Part shown: piece after piece, positions 44,711 to 54,798 of the stretch
Layout of the letters: the number at the start of each line of letters is the position of its first letter
Numbering within the stretch: position 1 is the stretch's first letter
Source: Ciceribacter thiooxidans
GTDB lineage: Bacteria > Pseudomonadota > Alphaproteobacteria > Rhizobiales > Rhizobiaceae
NCBI RefSeq assembly: GCF_014126615.1
Contig: NZ_CP059896.1
Coordinates: forward strand, 2,428,501 to 2,492,500
Reading direction: 5' to 3'
Length of the DNA stretch: 64,000 bases
Program-made: the position numbers and the translations under genes
The notes under the pieces: model-generated
What the model saw: only the letters and a program-made list of their open reading frames with translations
Database searches by the model: none
What the model was told of the DNA's origin: nothing

Positions 44711-46638
44711 TCACGGGCCGTGGAACGGTGCGGTGCGCGGCGGATCGGCGGGCACGTCGATATGGTCGGGGGCAAGCCCCGCCCGCGCCCGCGCCGCCAT
44801 CATCTCGTAGGCGCGTTCGAGATGGCGGGTAAAACGTTCGCCGTCGAAGAGTGGGCGCAGGAAACGCCCGGCATCGAGGTGCTGGCGAAGCCCGGTCAAC
44901 GCAAAGGGATCGCGGGCTAGCGTGACTGCGGTATCGACGAAGGCGCGGTCGTCTTCGGCGACGAGTTCCGGCAGACCGGCGGCGAGAAGGAGGCTCGCCG
45001 ACGTGCGGGCGGCGAAGGACCGGCCGCGGACGGTGAGGAGCGGCAGCCCGGCCCAGAGCAGGTCGGCGGTCGTCGCGCCGCCGTTGAAGGGAAGCGTGTC
45101 GAGGCCGAGATCGGCAAGCGGCAGGCGGTCGATATGGGCCGCCCCGGCTTGCGCTCGGCGAAGAAGACGCGTGGGCGCGCAACGCCCTGCGCCTCCAGTG
45201 CGGCGAGCAGGTTTTGCCTCGCAAGCGGGAGAGGACAGAGGACCCAGAGAACGGAGTCCGGCACCGCCCGCAGCACCTCGGCCCAGAGGGCAAGCGTGCG
45301 CGGGGTGATCTTGTAGGGGGCGTTGAAGGCGCCGAAGACGAAGGCATCCTCCGGCAGGCCGGCATCCTCGCGCTCCATATAGGCCGGCAGCGGCCGCGCC
45401 CGCCAGTCGTTCGCCTGGTAGGTTTCCGGCAGGCGGCAGAGCTTCTCGCCGTAGAAAGGCTTGCTGGTATCCGGCGTCACCACCGGATCGGTGATCGCGT
45501 AGTCGAGGTCGACGCCGGTGACGCTGCCCGGATAGCCGAGATAGGTCGCCTTCACCGGGGCGCCGCAAAGATTGACGATGCCGAGGCGTGCACCCATCGT
45601 GTGCCCCTTCAGGTCGACGAGGATGTCGATCCGCGCAGCGTCGATGCGTTCGGCAGCCGCGGCGTCGCTGAGCTCGCCGACCGGGATCACCGCCCGCCGC
45701 AGATGCTCCGGCCACTCCTCCTGCTTCACGGCCGCGTGGGGCTCGGTATAGGAAAAGAGGCGAAGATCGAAACGCTCAGGATCGTGCGAGGCCATCGCCC
45801 GCAGGAAGAGCGTCATCATCGGATGACAGTAGAAATCGTTGGAGAGATAGCCGATGCGGATCTTTTCACCGGGTGGCGAAAAGGGCCGCCGCCGGCCGTG
45901 TCCGGCGGAGGGGCGCGTCACGGCGTAGCCCGCCGTTTCCAGCGAGGGACGCGCATTGAGCGCCTCGTCCTCGCTCCAGATGAGGCGGGTGAGCGCCCGT
46001 TCACGGGCAAGCAAGCCGGCCGAAAACGGGGCGTCCGGCTCCTTCATCAGCGCCTCGTGCCGGGCCATGGTGGCGAAATCGAGAACCTCGCGGGCGACGG
46101 CGAAACGGGAGGCGTTGAGAAACCAGTTCCACGGGCTCGCCTTCAGCCCCTCGTCGAGCTCCCGGCAGAGTTCCTCGAAACGGCCGGTCAGCCGGTGATG
46201 GTTGACGACGAGAGCAAGGTGCCGGTCGATGCAGCGGTCGAGACGGTCGAGCAACGGCTCCATCTCCTGCAGCCGTCCTCGGCTGAAGAAGGCGCTCGCC
46301 ACCGCGAAGGCAAGTTCGCTGTCATCCGGATTGAGGCTGGCCGCCCGCAGGCCGACGGGAAGGATGCTGTCCGTCGCGCCTTCTGCGGCATAGAGCGTGA
46401 CCGCGCGTCTCAGGCATTCCGCCGCGGCCGGGGCGTCCGACACCTCCGCCGCCCGGACGAGGGCGTCCGCCGCCTCGATGCGCTCGCCCATTTTCAGGTG
46501 GATGTCGCCGATCAGGCGAAGCAGCGCATCCTCCTCCCCGCCGTCCGGCGCGGCGAGCGCCTCACCGGCTTTCGCCAGGGCCGAGCGGAACCGCCCCGCC
46601 TCGAACTCGCGAACAGCCTGTGAGAATGCCTCCGTCAT
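44711..46638 (-). pseudogene. TPR-GT41 O-GlcNAc-transferase-like protein, one-base frameshift
   Basis: N-terminal TPR-like helices (about 1-250) are followed by a SPINDLY/OGT-type glycosyltransferase: RIGYLSNDFYCHPMM with the likely catalytic His, DLKGHTMGARL, VKATYLGYPGS, FGAFNAPYKI. After AERKP (about 45145) the frame shifts by one. The rest (AAHIDRLPLADLGLDTLPFN, GGATTADLLWAGLPLLTVRG) is in the next frame to stop 44711. One base is missing in a CCCC run at 45142-45145; restoring it gives about 642 residues. Both halves are intact in codon use, so it is either recently broken or a sequence error. Acceptor is unknown; the family puts N-acetylglucosamine on Ser/Thr. Confidence 0.75.
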
Positions 46639-46806
46639 GCGTCACCGCTCCCTGTGCCATGGCTACCGGTGTCATGCCCGACACTCCCCCGCCTGCGGGA
46701 AGGCGTCAAGCGCTTGTCCGCGACGGCATCGTTGCAGTTCCCTGCGAAACCGGAGGGATGGCAGGCCTTTTGCGGGGCGTCGATACCCCCGGTTGTAGCC
46801 TGTGGG

Positions 46807-47808
46807 TCAGGGAAGCTTGAGGACGATCTTGCCGATGTGCCGGCTCGATTCCATCAGGCGGTGCGCCTCGGCGACATCGGCGAAAGGCAGGACGCTGTGG
46901 ATCACCGGGGCGACGGTGCCGGCCTCAAGCAGCGGCCAGACTTCGGCGACGAGTTCGTCGCGAATGCCGCGCTTCTCCTCGGCCGTGCGCGGGCGCATGG
47001 TCGAGCCGGTGATCGTCAGGCGCTTCACCATGATCGGGGTGAGGTCGAGCTTCTCGACGACCGAACCGCCGAGGAAGGCGATCATCGACAGGCAGCCGTC
47101 CTTGGCGAGGCTTGAAAGGTTCTTCTCGAAATAGCGCGCCCCGATCATGTCGAGGATCGTATCCACGCCGCGCTTGCCGGTTTCGGCGCGGATGACCTCG
47201 ACGAAATCCTCCTCGCGGTAGTTGATGGCGCGCTTGGCGCCGAGCCGCACGCAGGCCTCGCACTTCTCCGCCGAGCCGGCGGTCGCGAAGACCTCGGCGC
47301 CGAAGGCCTTGGCGAGCTGGATCGCCGTCGTGCCGATGCCGCTGGTGCCGCCGTGGATGAGTACGCTCTCGCCTTCGGTGAGGCCGGCCATCTGGAAGAG
47401 GTTCGCCCAGACGGTGAAGAAGGTTTCGGGGAGTGCTGTGGCCTGCACCGCGTCGAAGCCCTTCGGCCAGGGCAGCGCCTGCCCGGCCGGCACGGCGCAA
47501 TATTCGGCATAGCCGCCGCCATTGGCGAGCGCGCAGACCTTGTCGCCGATCTCGAATTCCTCGACGCCGTGACCGAGTGCCACCACCTCGCCGGCGACCT
47601 CCAGCCCGAGCACGGGGCTTGCGCCCTTCGGCGGCGGATAGATGCCCTGCCGCTGGGCGACGTCCGGCCGGTTGACGCCGGCCGCCTCGACACGGATCAG
47701 GATATCGCCCGGTCCGAGGCTCGGCAGCGCCGAGGAACCCAGCACCATCACCTCCGGCGGGCCGTAGGAGGGCAGATCGACAAAACACATCGATGCGGGC
47801 AGCGTCAT
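46807..47808 (-). CDS. NAD(P)H:quinone oxidoreductase, PIG3-like
   Basis: A 333-residue zinc-free medium-chain oxidoreductase. The N-terminal GroES-like half ([20 protein letters not shown]) is followed by a nucleotide-binding half with [20 protein letters not shown]. This matches the quinone oxidoreductase/PIG3 subfamily, which reduces quinones with NADPH. ATG 47808 is the family start; a longer frame upstream is not needed. Confidence 0.87.
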   Translation of the reverse strand: MTLPASMCFVDLPSYGPPEVMVLGSSALPSLGPGDILIRVEAAGVNRPDVAQRQGIYPPPKGASPVLGLEVAGEVVALGHGVEEFEIGDKVCALANGGGYAEYCAVPAGQALPWPKGFDAVQATALPETFFTVWANLFQMAGLTEGESVLIHGGTSGIGTTAIQLAKAFGAEVFATAGSAEKCEACVRLGAKRAINYREEDFVEVIRAETGKRGVDTILDMIGARYFEKNLSSLAKDGCLSMIAFLGGSVVEKLDLTPIMVKRLTITGSTMRPRTAEEKRGIRDELVAEVWPLLEAGTVAPVIHSVLPFADVAEAHRLMESSRHIGKIVLKLP

Positions 47809-47919
47809 GGCGGCAACTCCTCTTTGCACTCACTGGAAACGGCATAGAGCAGCACGCCTGTGGTGAAAAGGAGGCTCATTGCCGCGGGAGGGGCATAGCG
47901 CACCCGACGGACGGGCCGG

Positions 47920-49728
47920 TCAGGCGCCGATTCCGCCGAAAACCTCGATCGCGAGGCCGCTCTCGCTTTCCTTGGCGCGCTTCTTGATGCCGGCGATCTC
48001 GGCGCTGACGCGCTGGATGTCCTCGATGACGAGGTCCGCCGGCAGTTCGAGCACGCCGATCGAGCAGCGCATCAGCGGGAAGTCGCGCTCCCTGCCCTGC
48101 CGGTCGTGGCCGCGGATCATGCCGGCCGCCCGGTCCTCCGCCGAATAGAGTTCGGCGGCATCGACATGGAAATCCGAGAGCAGCCGGTCGAGGATTTCCG
48201 TCAGTTCCTCGCGCGTCCAGTCGCGGACGCCGATGAAGAAATCGTCGCCGCCGACATGACCGAGGAAATCGCCCTCGGAGAAGAAGTAGCGGCGCAGCAG
48301 CGCGGCAAACAGCGTGATCGCATGGTCGCCGAGGTGGAAGCCGTAGTGATCGTTGAAGGGCTTGAAGTTGTCGAAGTCGCAGTAGCACAGATGACGGACA
48401 TCGTCGCCGTCGCGGGCGGCATCCTGCATGAAGTCACGGATCGCGCGGTTGCCGGGAAGCCCGGTCAGCGGGTTCTGGTCCTGGGCGATTTGCAGCTGCT
48501 TCTCGTTGATGACGCGGATCAGCGAGGCGGCCGAGACGACGCCGGCATAGCGCATGTTCTCGGTGAGGATGACGCAGTCCGAGCCTTCCATGTTGGCGAA
48601 GATCGACATCAGCCGCTCGGCGTCGGCATCGAGGCCGACGATCGGCGCGCGCTCGACGAAATTGGCGACGGAACGCTCGTAGACCTTGTTCTTCAGCAGG
48701 TCGCGGCCGAAGGGGCGGTAGATGAATTCCTTTAGCGGCGCCTCGCAGATGATGCCGCGCGGCTCGTTGTTGGCGTTCAGCACCGGAAAGAAGGACTGCT
48801 GCGGATTGCGCCGGAAGAGGTCGAAGACGCTGTCGATGCCCTCGTGCTCGTAGACCGTCGGCAGAAGCTCGATCTGCCGGCGGATGAGGATCTCGTCGAG
48901 CGACTGGCTGCTGCGGCGGGCCTTGCCCACATCCTGCAAGTGGTGGAAGGAAGGCTTGAGTTCGGCAATCAGGGTGGACGGCCGGGCGATGTACCAGCCC
49001 TGCACGAGGTCGACGCCGAATTCGCGGCAAGCGAGGAACTCGCCCTCCGTCTCGATGCCTTCGGCGATCACCCGGACGCCGAGCACATGGGAAAAGCTGA
49101 CGATGTTGCGGACGAGGTGGCGCTTGCGCGGGTTCTCGTCCAGCCCTGCGATGAAATGGCGGTCGATCTTCACGTAATCGATCGGGAAGTCGCAGAGGAG
49201 CTTCATCTCGCCGTGGCCGACGCCGAAATCGTCGATCGCGAGCTTGAAGCCGGAGCGGCGCATGCGCGCGACAAGATCGGCGAATTCCGGAACGCTGGTA
49301 TTGTCGAAGCGTTCGGAAAGCTCGAAGCAGACGGAGGACGGCGGAATGTTGGCCTTGCGCAGGTGTTCGAGCAGCGTGTCGAGCAGCTGGTCGCCGTGCG
49401 GGATCAGCCGGACGTCGAGATTGAGGAAGAGCGTGTGGCCGGCGAAATTCGGCACCGCCGAGAACTTTGCCAGCGCCCGGCTTGCGACCATCTGCTCGAA
49501 GGCGAGGAGATCGCCCGCACTTTCCGCCTGGTCTAGCATTTCGAGCGGCGAGTTGAAGCCGAGGCGCTCGTGGCCGCGCATCAGGCTCTCATAGCCGAAG
49601 ACCTCTCCGGTGCCGATCTCCACGATCGGCTGCAGCGCATTCTCGACCACCAGCTTGGCAAGCGTCAGCAATTGGTCCTTGGCGAAACGGCGCACATTCC
49701 CCGCTTCCGCGGCAGCGCTGGCGTTCAT
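47920..49728 (-). CDS. EAL-CBS-GGDEF protein
   Basis: 602 residues: EAL domain (about 30-260), linker with CBS-like repeats (about 285-425), GGDEF-like (about 435-590). The EAL motif reads ESL (GYESLMRG) and the rest (DDFGVGHGE, KIDRHF, EGIET) is largely kept. The GGDEF motif is GGDDF (HVGGDDFF). Whether it degrades or makes c-di-GMP, or only binds it, cannot be told. Soluble; no membrane segment. Confidence 0.85.
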   Translation of the reverse strand: MNASAAAEAGNVRRFAKDQLLTLAKLVVENALQPIVEIGTGEVFGYESLMRGHERLGFNSPLEMLDQAESAGDLLAFEQMVASRALAKFSAVPNFAGHTLFLNLDVRLIPHGDQLLDTLLEHLRKANIPPSSVCFELSERFDNTSVPEFADLVARMRRSGFKLAIDDFGVGHGEMKLLCDFPIDYVKIDRHFIAGLDENPRKRHLVRNIVSFSHVLGVRVIAEGIETEGEFLACREFGVDLVQGWYIARPSTLIAELKPSFHHLQDVGKARRSSQSLDEILIRRQIELLPTVYEHEGIDSVFDLFRRNPQQSFFPVLNANNEPRGIICEAPLKEFIYRPFGRDLLKNKVYERSVANFVERAPIVGLDADAERLMSIFANMEGSDCVILTENMRYAGVVSAASLIRVINEKQLQIAQDQNPLTGLPGNRAIRDFMQDAARDGDDVRHLCYCDFDNFKPFNDHYGFHLGDHAITLFAALLRRYFFSEGDFLGHVGGDDFFIGVRDWTREELTEILDRLLSDFHVDAAELYSAEDRAAGMIRGHDRQGRERDFPLMRCSIGVLELPADLVIEDIQRVSAEIAGIKKRAKESESGLAIEVFGGIGA

Positions 49729-49835
49729 ATGAGATTTCTCCGAGCAAAGCCTTGTTCTTTTGACCGGAAGGCTCGGGGAAATTCGTCAAGAAACCCTTTC
49801 CCAAAGATGACAGTTGGATGAAACTTTAGTGGCGG

Positions 49836-50383
49836 TCAGGCGCGGATCGCAAGCGCCAGCGCGATCATCGACCAGCCCTGCATCAGGAGGTCGATGGCGA
49901 GGAAGAGGCCGAGCACCCAGAGACTGTTCACCGGCCAGCCCATGGCGATGACGAAGCCGGCGAGGATGGTGACCGCGCCGCTGAAGGTGAGCCAGCGCCA
50001 GCCGCTCGTGCCCTTGAGCTTGAGCCCCGCCCAGAAACGGAAGATGCCCGCGGCGATCAACGCCAGTCCGATCAGCAGGGTGAGCACGGCCGACGCCAGC
50101 AGCGGGTTCTGGAAGGTCATGATGCCGGCGAGCGTATAGAGAACACCGCTCAGCGCCCAGAAGAGAACCGCCTCCCAACCCTTCACCTGGAAGGCATGGA
50201 TGAGATGCATGACGCCGCCGACCAGCATCAGCGCGCCGATGTAGTAGACCGAGGCGACGGTCGCGAGAAAGAGGTTGGCGAGCGCAAGGCCCCGAGGATC
50301 AGCGTGATCACGCCGAGGGCGAGAAGCCAGCCCCACTTGTCGCGCAGAGCGGAGAAACGGACAGGCCCGAGATCGTCAATCAT
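49836..50383 (-). pseudogene. HdeD-family membrane protein, one-base frameshift
   Basis: Two frames together give a typical HdeD protein: MIDDLGPVRFSALRDKWGWL then LALGVITLILG from ATG 50383, then LALANLFLATVASVYYIGAL onward to stop 49836. A base is missing in CCCC at 50290-50293; adding one restores about 182 residues with six membrane helices. GGAGGG precedes the ATG. This is either sequence error or recent inactivation. HdeD proteins are linked to acid and envelope stress; the mechanism is unknown. Confidence 0.75.
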
Positions 50384-50539
50384 GGCAGCACCCTCCTGTA
50401 TCTTCCGGACGATAACACCGGTCGCCGGCAAAGTCATTGAAAGAGTTGCAGGACCAGGCTGCGGACAACCGTTGGGACGGGCGCGAGGCACGGCCCTTCA
50501 CGCCTCCCAACCAAGCGCTGTCCGTCCGCAAGATTTTTG

Positions 50540-50559
50540 TTGATTGATCAGTCAATCAA
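50540..50559. promoter_or_regulatory. BetI-type operator upstream of betI
   Basis: TTGATTGA (50540-50547) and TCAATCAA (50552-50559) are perfect inverted arms around TCAG. The site lies 31 bases before the betI ATG. BetI represses its own operon through such a dyad until choline binds. Confidence 0.75.
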
Positions 50560-50590
50560 AAATAAAATCACGAAAATTCTGGAGAAAGCA

Positions 50591-51223
50591 ATGCCCAAGG
50601 TCGGAATGGAGCCGGTGCGCCGCAAGGCGCTCGTCGACGCGGCACTCCGGGCGATCGGCCATCATGGATCGCTTGCCGTGACCATGTCGGAGATCGCCCG
50701 CGAGGCCGGCGTGTCGCCGGCGCTCGCGCACCACTATTTCGGCAGCAAGGACCAGCTGCTGATCGCGACGATCCGCAACCTGCTGCAGGCGCTCCATCGC
50801 GATGCGGCCGAGGCTCTCCGGCGTGCGCAAACGCCGCGCGAGCGGCTCTCGGCGGTGATCCGGGTCAGCTTCCACGCCGACCAGTTCGCGCCGGAAACGG
50901 TCGCCGCCTGGCTCGCCTTCTATTCGCAGGCGCAGCGTTCGGAAGAGGTGCGGCGGCTGCTTGCGCTCTATGCCCGGCGGCTGCATTCGAACCTGATGTC
51001 CGGCCTGCGGCCACTCTGCCCCACCGACGACGCAAGCCGCATCGCCGACGGCGCGGCCGCGATGATCGACGGGCTCTACATCCGGCAATCCCTGAAAGCC
51101 GCGCCGCTGTCGATCGAGGCCTCTGTCGCGCTCGTCGAGGACTATGTGACGGGGCAGCTCGCCATCCACCCTCCCCTCGAGGGGGAGGGTCGGACCGCAG
51201 GTCCGGGGTGGGGTGAGCGATGA
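50591..51223 (+). CDS. betI: TetR-family choline-responsive repressor
   Basis: 210 residues. The TetR helix-turn-helix is at about 10-55 ([20 protein letters not shown]), followed by the BetI ligand domain ([20 protein letters not shown]). The last roughly 19 residues ([19 protein letters not shown]) are encoded by a palindromic repeat that starts at about 51168, so the native end is probably near [14 protein letters not shown] 50591 follows GGAGAAAG. It is first in the bet operon. Confidence 0.88.
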   Translation: MPKVGMEPVRRKALVDAALRAIGHHGSLAVTMSEIAREAGVSPALAHHYFGSKDQLLIATIRNLLQALHRDAAEALRRAQTPRERLSAVIRVSFHADQFAPETVAAWLAFYSQAQRSEEVRRLLALYARRLHSNLMSGLRPLCPTDDASRIADGAAAMIDGLYIRQSLKAAPLSIEASVALVEDYVTGQLAIHPPLEGEGRTAGPGWGER

Positions 51224-51297
51224 CGGCCGCGACCACGAGATTGACGATCACCCCCACCCGCCGCTTTGCGGCGACCTCCCCCCTCAAGGGGGAGGTG
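51168..51297. repeat. Palindromic repeat cluster overlapping the betI 3' end
   Basis: CCCTCCCCTCGAGGGGGAGG, then TCGGACCGCAGGTCCGG, then CACCCCCACCCGCCGCTTTG and ACCTCCCCCCTCAAGGGGGA. Its ends are inverted copies of one another in part. It inserts between betI and betB and supplies the betI stop codon. Confidence 0.65.
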
Positions 51298-51326
51298 GAA
51301 GCCAACACCCGTCCGGAGACGAACCC

Positions 51327-52790
51327 ATGAAAGCCCAACCGCAAGCCTCCCACTTCATCGACGGGGAATACGTCGAGGATACCGGCGGCACCGTCATCGA
51401 AAGCATCTATCCGGCGACCGGCGAGGTGATCGCGAGGCTGCACGCCGCCACCCCGGCGATCGTCGAGAAGGCGATCGCCTCGGCCAAGCGGGCGCAGAAG
51501 GAATGGGCGTCGTGGAGCCCGACGGCGCGCGGCCGCGTCTTGAAGAAGGCCGCCGAGATCATGCGGGAGCGCAACCGCGAGCTCTCCGAGCTCGAAACGC
51601 TCGACACCGGCAAGCCGATCCAGGAGACGATCGTCGCCGACCCGACCTCGGGTGCGGACAGTTTCGAATTCTTCGGCGGTATCGCCGCAACCGCGCTGAA
51701 CGGCAGCCAGATTCCGCTCGGCTCCGACTGGGCCTATACCAAGCGCGTGCCGCTCGGTGTGGTCGTCGGCATCGGCGCCTGGAACTATCCGCAACAGATC
51801 GCCTGCTGGAAGGGCGCGCCCGCACTTGCCGCCGGCAATGCCATGGTGTTCAAGCCGTCGGAAGTGACCCCGCTCGGGGCGCTGAAGATCGCCGAAATCC
51901 TGATCGAGGCCGGCGCACCGAAGGGCGTCTACAACGTCATCCAGGGCGACCGCGACACCGGCCCGCTGCTGGTCTCCCACCCAGACGTCGCCAAGGTGTC
52001 ACTGACCGGCTCCGTGCCGACCGGCCGCAAGGTGGCGGGGGCGGCTGCCTCGCAGCTGAAACACGTCACCATGGAACTCGGCGGAAAGTCGCCGCTGATC
52101 ATCTTCGACGACGCCGACGTGGAAAGCGCGATTTCGGGCGCCATGCTGGCCAACTTCTATTCGACCGGCCAGGTCTGCTCGAACGGCACCCGCGTCTTCG
52201 TCCACACGGGCATCAAGGACAAATTTCTCGCCCGGCTGAAGGAACGGACCGAGGCGATCGCGATCGGCGATCCGCAGGACGAGGCGACCCAGATGGGGCC
52301 GCTCGTCTCCTGTGCGCAGCGCGAGAAGGTTCTCGGCTACATCGCCAAGGGCAAGGCCGAGGGCGCGACCCTCGTCACCGGCGGCGGCATTCCGAACAAT
52401 GTCTCCGGCGAGGGCTATTTCGTCCAGCCGACCGTCTTTGCCGACGTGACGGACGAGATGACCATCGCACGCGAAGAGATCTTCGGGCCGGTGATGTGCG
52501 TGCTCGACTTCGATGACGAGACGGACGTGATCGCGCGGGCGAACGCCAGCGAATTCGGGCTTGCCGGCGGCGTCTTCACCGCCGACATCACCCGCGCCCA
52601 CCGGGTGGTGGACGAACTCGAAGCAGGCACGCTCTGGATCAACACCTACAACCTCTGCCCGGTCGAAATCCCGTTCGGCGGCTCGAAGCAGTCCGGCTTC
52701 GGCCGCGAGAACTCGGCCGCGGCTCTGGAGCATTATTCGGAGCTCAAGACCGTCTACGTCGGCATGGGCAAGTGCGAGGCGCCGTATTGA
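51327..52790 (+). CDS. betB: Betaine aldehyde dehydrogenase
   Basis: 487 residues, an NAD(P)-dependent aldehyde dehydrogenase making glycine betaine from betaine aldehyde. Catalytic Glu is in [11 protein letters not shown] and catalytic Cys in [13 protein letters not shown]. The BetB features [20 protein letters not shown] and [20 protein letters not shown] are present. It is second gene of betIBA; ATG 51327. Confidence 0.92.
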   Translation: MKAQPQASHFIDGEYVEDTGGTVIESIYPATGEVIARLHAATPAIVEKAIASAKRAQKEWASWSPTARGRVLKKAAEIMRERNRELSELETLDTGKPIQETIVADPTSGADSFEFFGGIAATALNGSQIPLGSDWAYTKRVPLGVVVGIGAWNYPQQIACWKGAPALAAGNAMVFKPSEVTPLGALKIAEILIEAGAPKGVYNVIQGDRDTGPLLVSHPDVAKVSLTGSVPTGRKVAGAAASQLKHVTMELGGKSPLIIFDDADVESAISGAMLANFYSTGQVCSNGTRVFVHTGIKDKFLARLKERTEAIAIGDPQDEATQMGPLVSCAQREKVLGYIAKGKAEGATLVTGGGIPNNVSGEGYFVQPTVFADVTDEMTIAREEIFGPVMCVLDFDDETDVIARANASEFGLAGGVFTADITRAHRVVDELEAGTLWINTYNLCPVEIPFGGSKQSGFGRENSAAALEHYSELKTVYVGMGKCEAPY

Positions 52791-52802
52791 GGGCTTGCGG
52801 CT

Positions 52803-52918
52803 GATCTCCCCCTTGAGGGGGAGATGTCGGCGTAGCCGACAGAGGGGGTGTCCGGCCTCCCACTCGTCGCTACCCCCCTCTGCCCTACCGGGCATCTCCC
52901 CTCAAGGGGGGAGATCGG
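52803..52918. repeat. Pair of inverted 'ctccccctcaaggggg' palindromes between betB and betA
   Basis: GATCTCCCCCTTGAGGGGGA followed by GATGTCGGCGTAGCCGACAG (52803-52848) faces CCCCCCTCTGCCCTACCGGG followed by CATCTCCCCTCAAGGGGGGA (52873-52918). Members of the same family as 3424-3690. Confidence 0.65.
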
Positions 52919-52944
52919 ACCACGGCCGGCGCCGCAATGAGATC

Positions 52945-53100
52945 TTTCTCCCCCTTGGTGGGGGAGAAAGCAAAATCAACAGTTTAGCGAAGCTAAATAT
53001 TAGATTTTGCAAGTAAGGGGGTACCCCCTCACCTGCGATTTCTAGCACTTAGCTGAAGCTAAGATGCTGAAATCGCTTCCTCTCCCGCAAGGGGAGAGGC
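52945..53100. repeat. Composite element of five successive hairpins, copy 2
   Basis: Same order as 29027-29200: CTCCCCC/GGGGGAG; GCAAAATC...GATTTTGC with TTTAGC/GCTAAA (52970-53010); GGGGGTACCCCC; GCGATTTC...GAAATCGC with CTTAGC/GCTAAG (53035-53076); CCTCTCC/GGGAGAGG. The second hairpin has different bases from copy 1 but still pairs fully. It lies just before betA. Confidence 0.75.
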
Positions 53101-53118
53101 GGCCGAGGGGGCTAGGAC

Positions 53119-54771
53119 ATGCAAAACGCAGACTACATCATCATCGGTTCCGGGTCGGCGGGTTCGGCCATGGCCTATCGGCTGTCGGAAGACGGCAAGC
53201 ACACCGTCATGGTGCTCGAATACGGCGGGTCGGATGCCGGGCCGTTCATCCAGATGCCGGCGGCGCTCGCCTGGCCGATGAGCATGAAGCGCTACAACTG
53301 GGGCTATCTCTCCGAGCCCGAGCCGAACCTCAACAACCGGCGCATCACCGCGCCGCGCGGCAAGGTGATCGGCGGCTCGTCCTCGATCAACGGCATGGTC
53401 TATGTGCGCGGGTCGGCGGAAGACTTCACCCGCTGGGAAGAGGCCGGCGCCAAGGGCTGGGGCTATGCCGACGTGCTGCCCTACTTCAAGCGCATGGAGA
53501 ACTCCCACGGCGGCCAGGAAGGCTGGCGCGGCACCGACGGACCGCTGCACGTCCAGCGCGGCCCGGTGAAGAACCCGCTGTTCAAGGCCTTCGTCGAGGC
53601 AGGCCGGCAGGCGGGCTTCGAAGTGACCGACGACTACAACGGCGAGAAGCAGGAAGGCTTCGGCCTGATGGAGCAGACCATCTGGAAGTCGCGCCGCTGG
53701 TCTGCCGCCAACGCCTATCTCAAACCCGCGCTGAAGCGGCCGAACGTCGAATTGGTGCGCTGCTTCGCCCGGCGCGTCGTCATCGAGAACGGCCGCGCGG
53801 TCGGCGTCGAGATCGAGCGCAATGGCAGAACAGAGGTGGTGCGCGCCAACCGCGAGGTGATCGTCTCGGCATCGGCCTTCAACTCGCCGAAGCTGCTGAT
53901 GCTCTCCGGCATCGGCCCGGCGGCGCATCTGAAGGAAATGGGGATCGAGGTCGTGGCCGATCGTCCGGGCGTCGGCGCCAACCTGATGGACCACATGGAG
54001 TTCTATTTCCAGCAGGTCTCTACCAAGCCTGTCTCGCTCTATTCCTGGCTGCCCTGGTTCTGGCAGGGGGTCGCGGGCGCGCAATGGCTCTTCTCCGGCA
54101 CCGGGCTCGGCGCCTCGAACCAGTTCGAAAGCTGCGCCTTCGTGCGGTCGGCGCCGGGCGTGAAACAACCGGACATCCAGTTCCACTTCCTCCCCGTCGC
54201 CATTTCCTATGACGGCAAGGCGGCGGCGAAGAGCCACGGCTTCCAGGTGCATGTCGGATACAACCACTCGAAGTCGCGCGGCGCGGTGACGCTGCGCTCG
54301 CCCGAGCCGATGGACGAACCAGTGATCCGCTTCAACTACATGAGCACCGAGGAAGACTGGGTAAAGTTCCGCCACTGCGTGCGGCTGACCCGCGAGATCT
54401 TCGGGCAGAAGGCGTTCGACGACTATCGCGGCTCGGAAATCCAGCCGGGCGAGCACGTGCAGACGGACGATCAGATCGACGCCTTCCTGCGCGAGCACCT
54501 GGAAAGCGCTTACCATCCCTGCGGCACGAACAAGATGGGATCGAAGGACGATCCGATGTCGGTCGTGGACCCCGAATGCCGGGTGATCGGCGTCGAGGGC
54601 ATGCGCGTCGCGGACTCGTCGATCTTCCCGGATATCACCTACGGCAACCTCAACGGTCCCTCGATCATGACCGGCGAGAAGGCGTCCGACCACATTCTCG
54701 GCAGACAGCCGTTGCCGCGGTCGAACCAGGAGCCGTGGATCAACCCGCGCTGGGAAACGAGCGACCGCTGA
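53119..54771 (+). CDS. betA: Choline dehydrogenase
   Basis: A 550-residue GMC-type flavoprotein that oxidises choline to betaine aldehyde at the membrane. The FAD-binding [20 protein letters not shown] is at the start. The GMC signatures are [20 protein letters not shown] and [20 protein letters not shown], with the catalytic His region [13 protein letters not shown] near the C-terminus. Third gene of betIBA. No betC (choline sulfatase) is present between the genes. Confidence 0.92.
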   Translation: MQNADYIIIGSGSAGSAMAYRLSEDGKHTVMVLEYGGSDAGPFIQMPAALAWPMSMKRYNWGYLSEPEPNLNNRRITAPRGKVIGGSSSINGMVYVRGSAEDFTRWEEAGAKGWGYADVLPYFKRMENSHGGQEGWRGTDGPLHVQRGPVKNPLFKAFVEAGRQAGFEVTDDYNGEKQEGFGLMEQTIWKSRRWSAANAYLKPALKRPNVELVRCFARRVVIENGRAVGVEIERNGRTEVVRANREVIVSASAFNSPKLLMLSGIGPAAHLKEMGIEVVADRPGVGANLMDHMEFYFQQVSTKPVSLYSWLPWFWQGVAGAQWLFSGTGLGASNQFESCAFVRSAPGVKQPDIQFHFLPVAISYDGKAAAKSHGFQVHVGYNHSKSRGAVTLRSPEPMDEPVIRFNYMSTEEDWVKFRHCVRLTREIFGQKAFDDYRGSEIQPGEHVQTDDQIDAFLREHLESAYHPCGTNKMGSKDDPMSVVDPECRVIGVEGMRVADSSIFPDITYGNLNGPSIMTGEKASDHILGRQPLPRSNQEPWINPRWETSDR

Positions 54772-54798
54772 CCGCCTGCAAGCGGCGCACCCCGGCTT

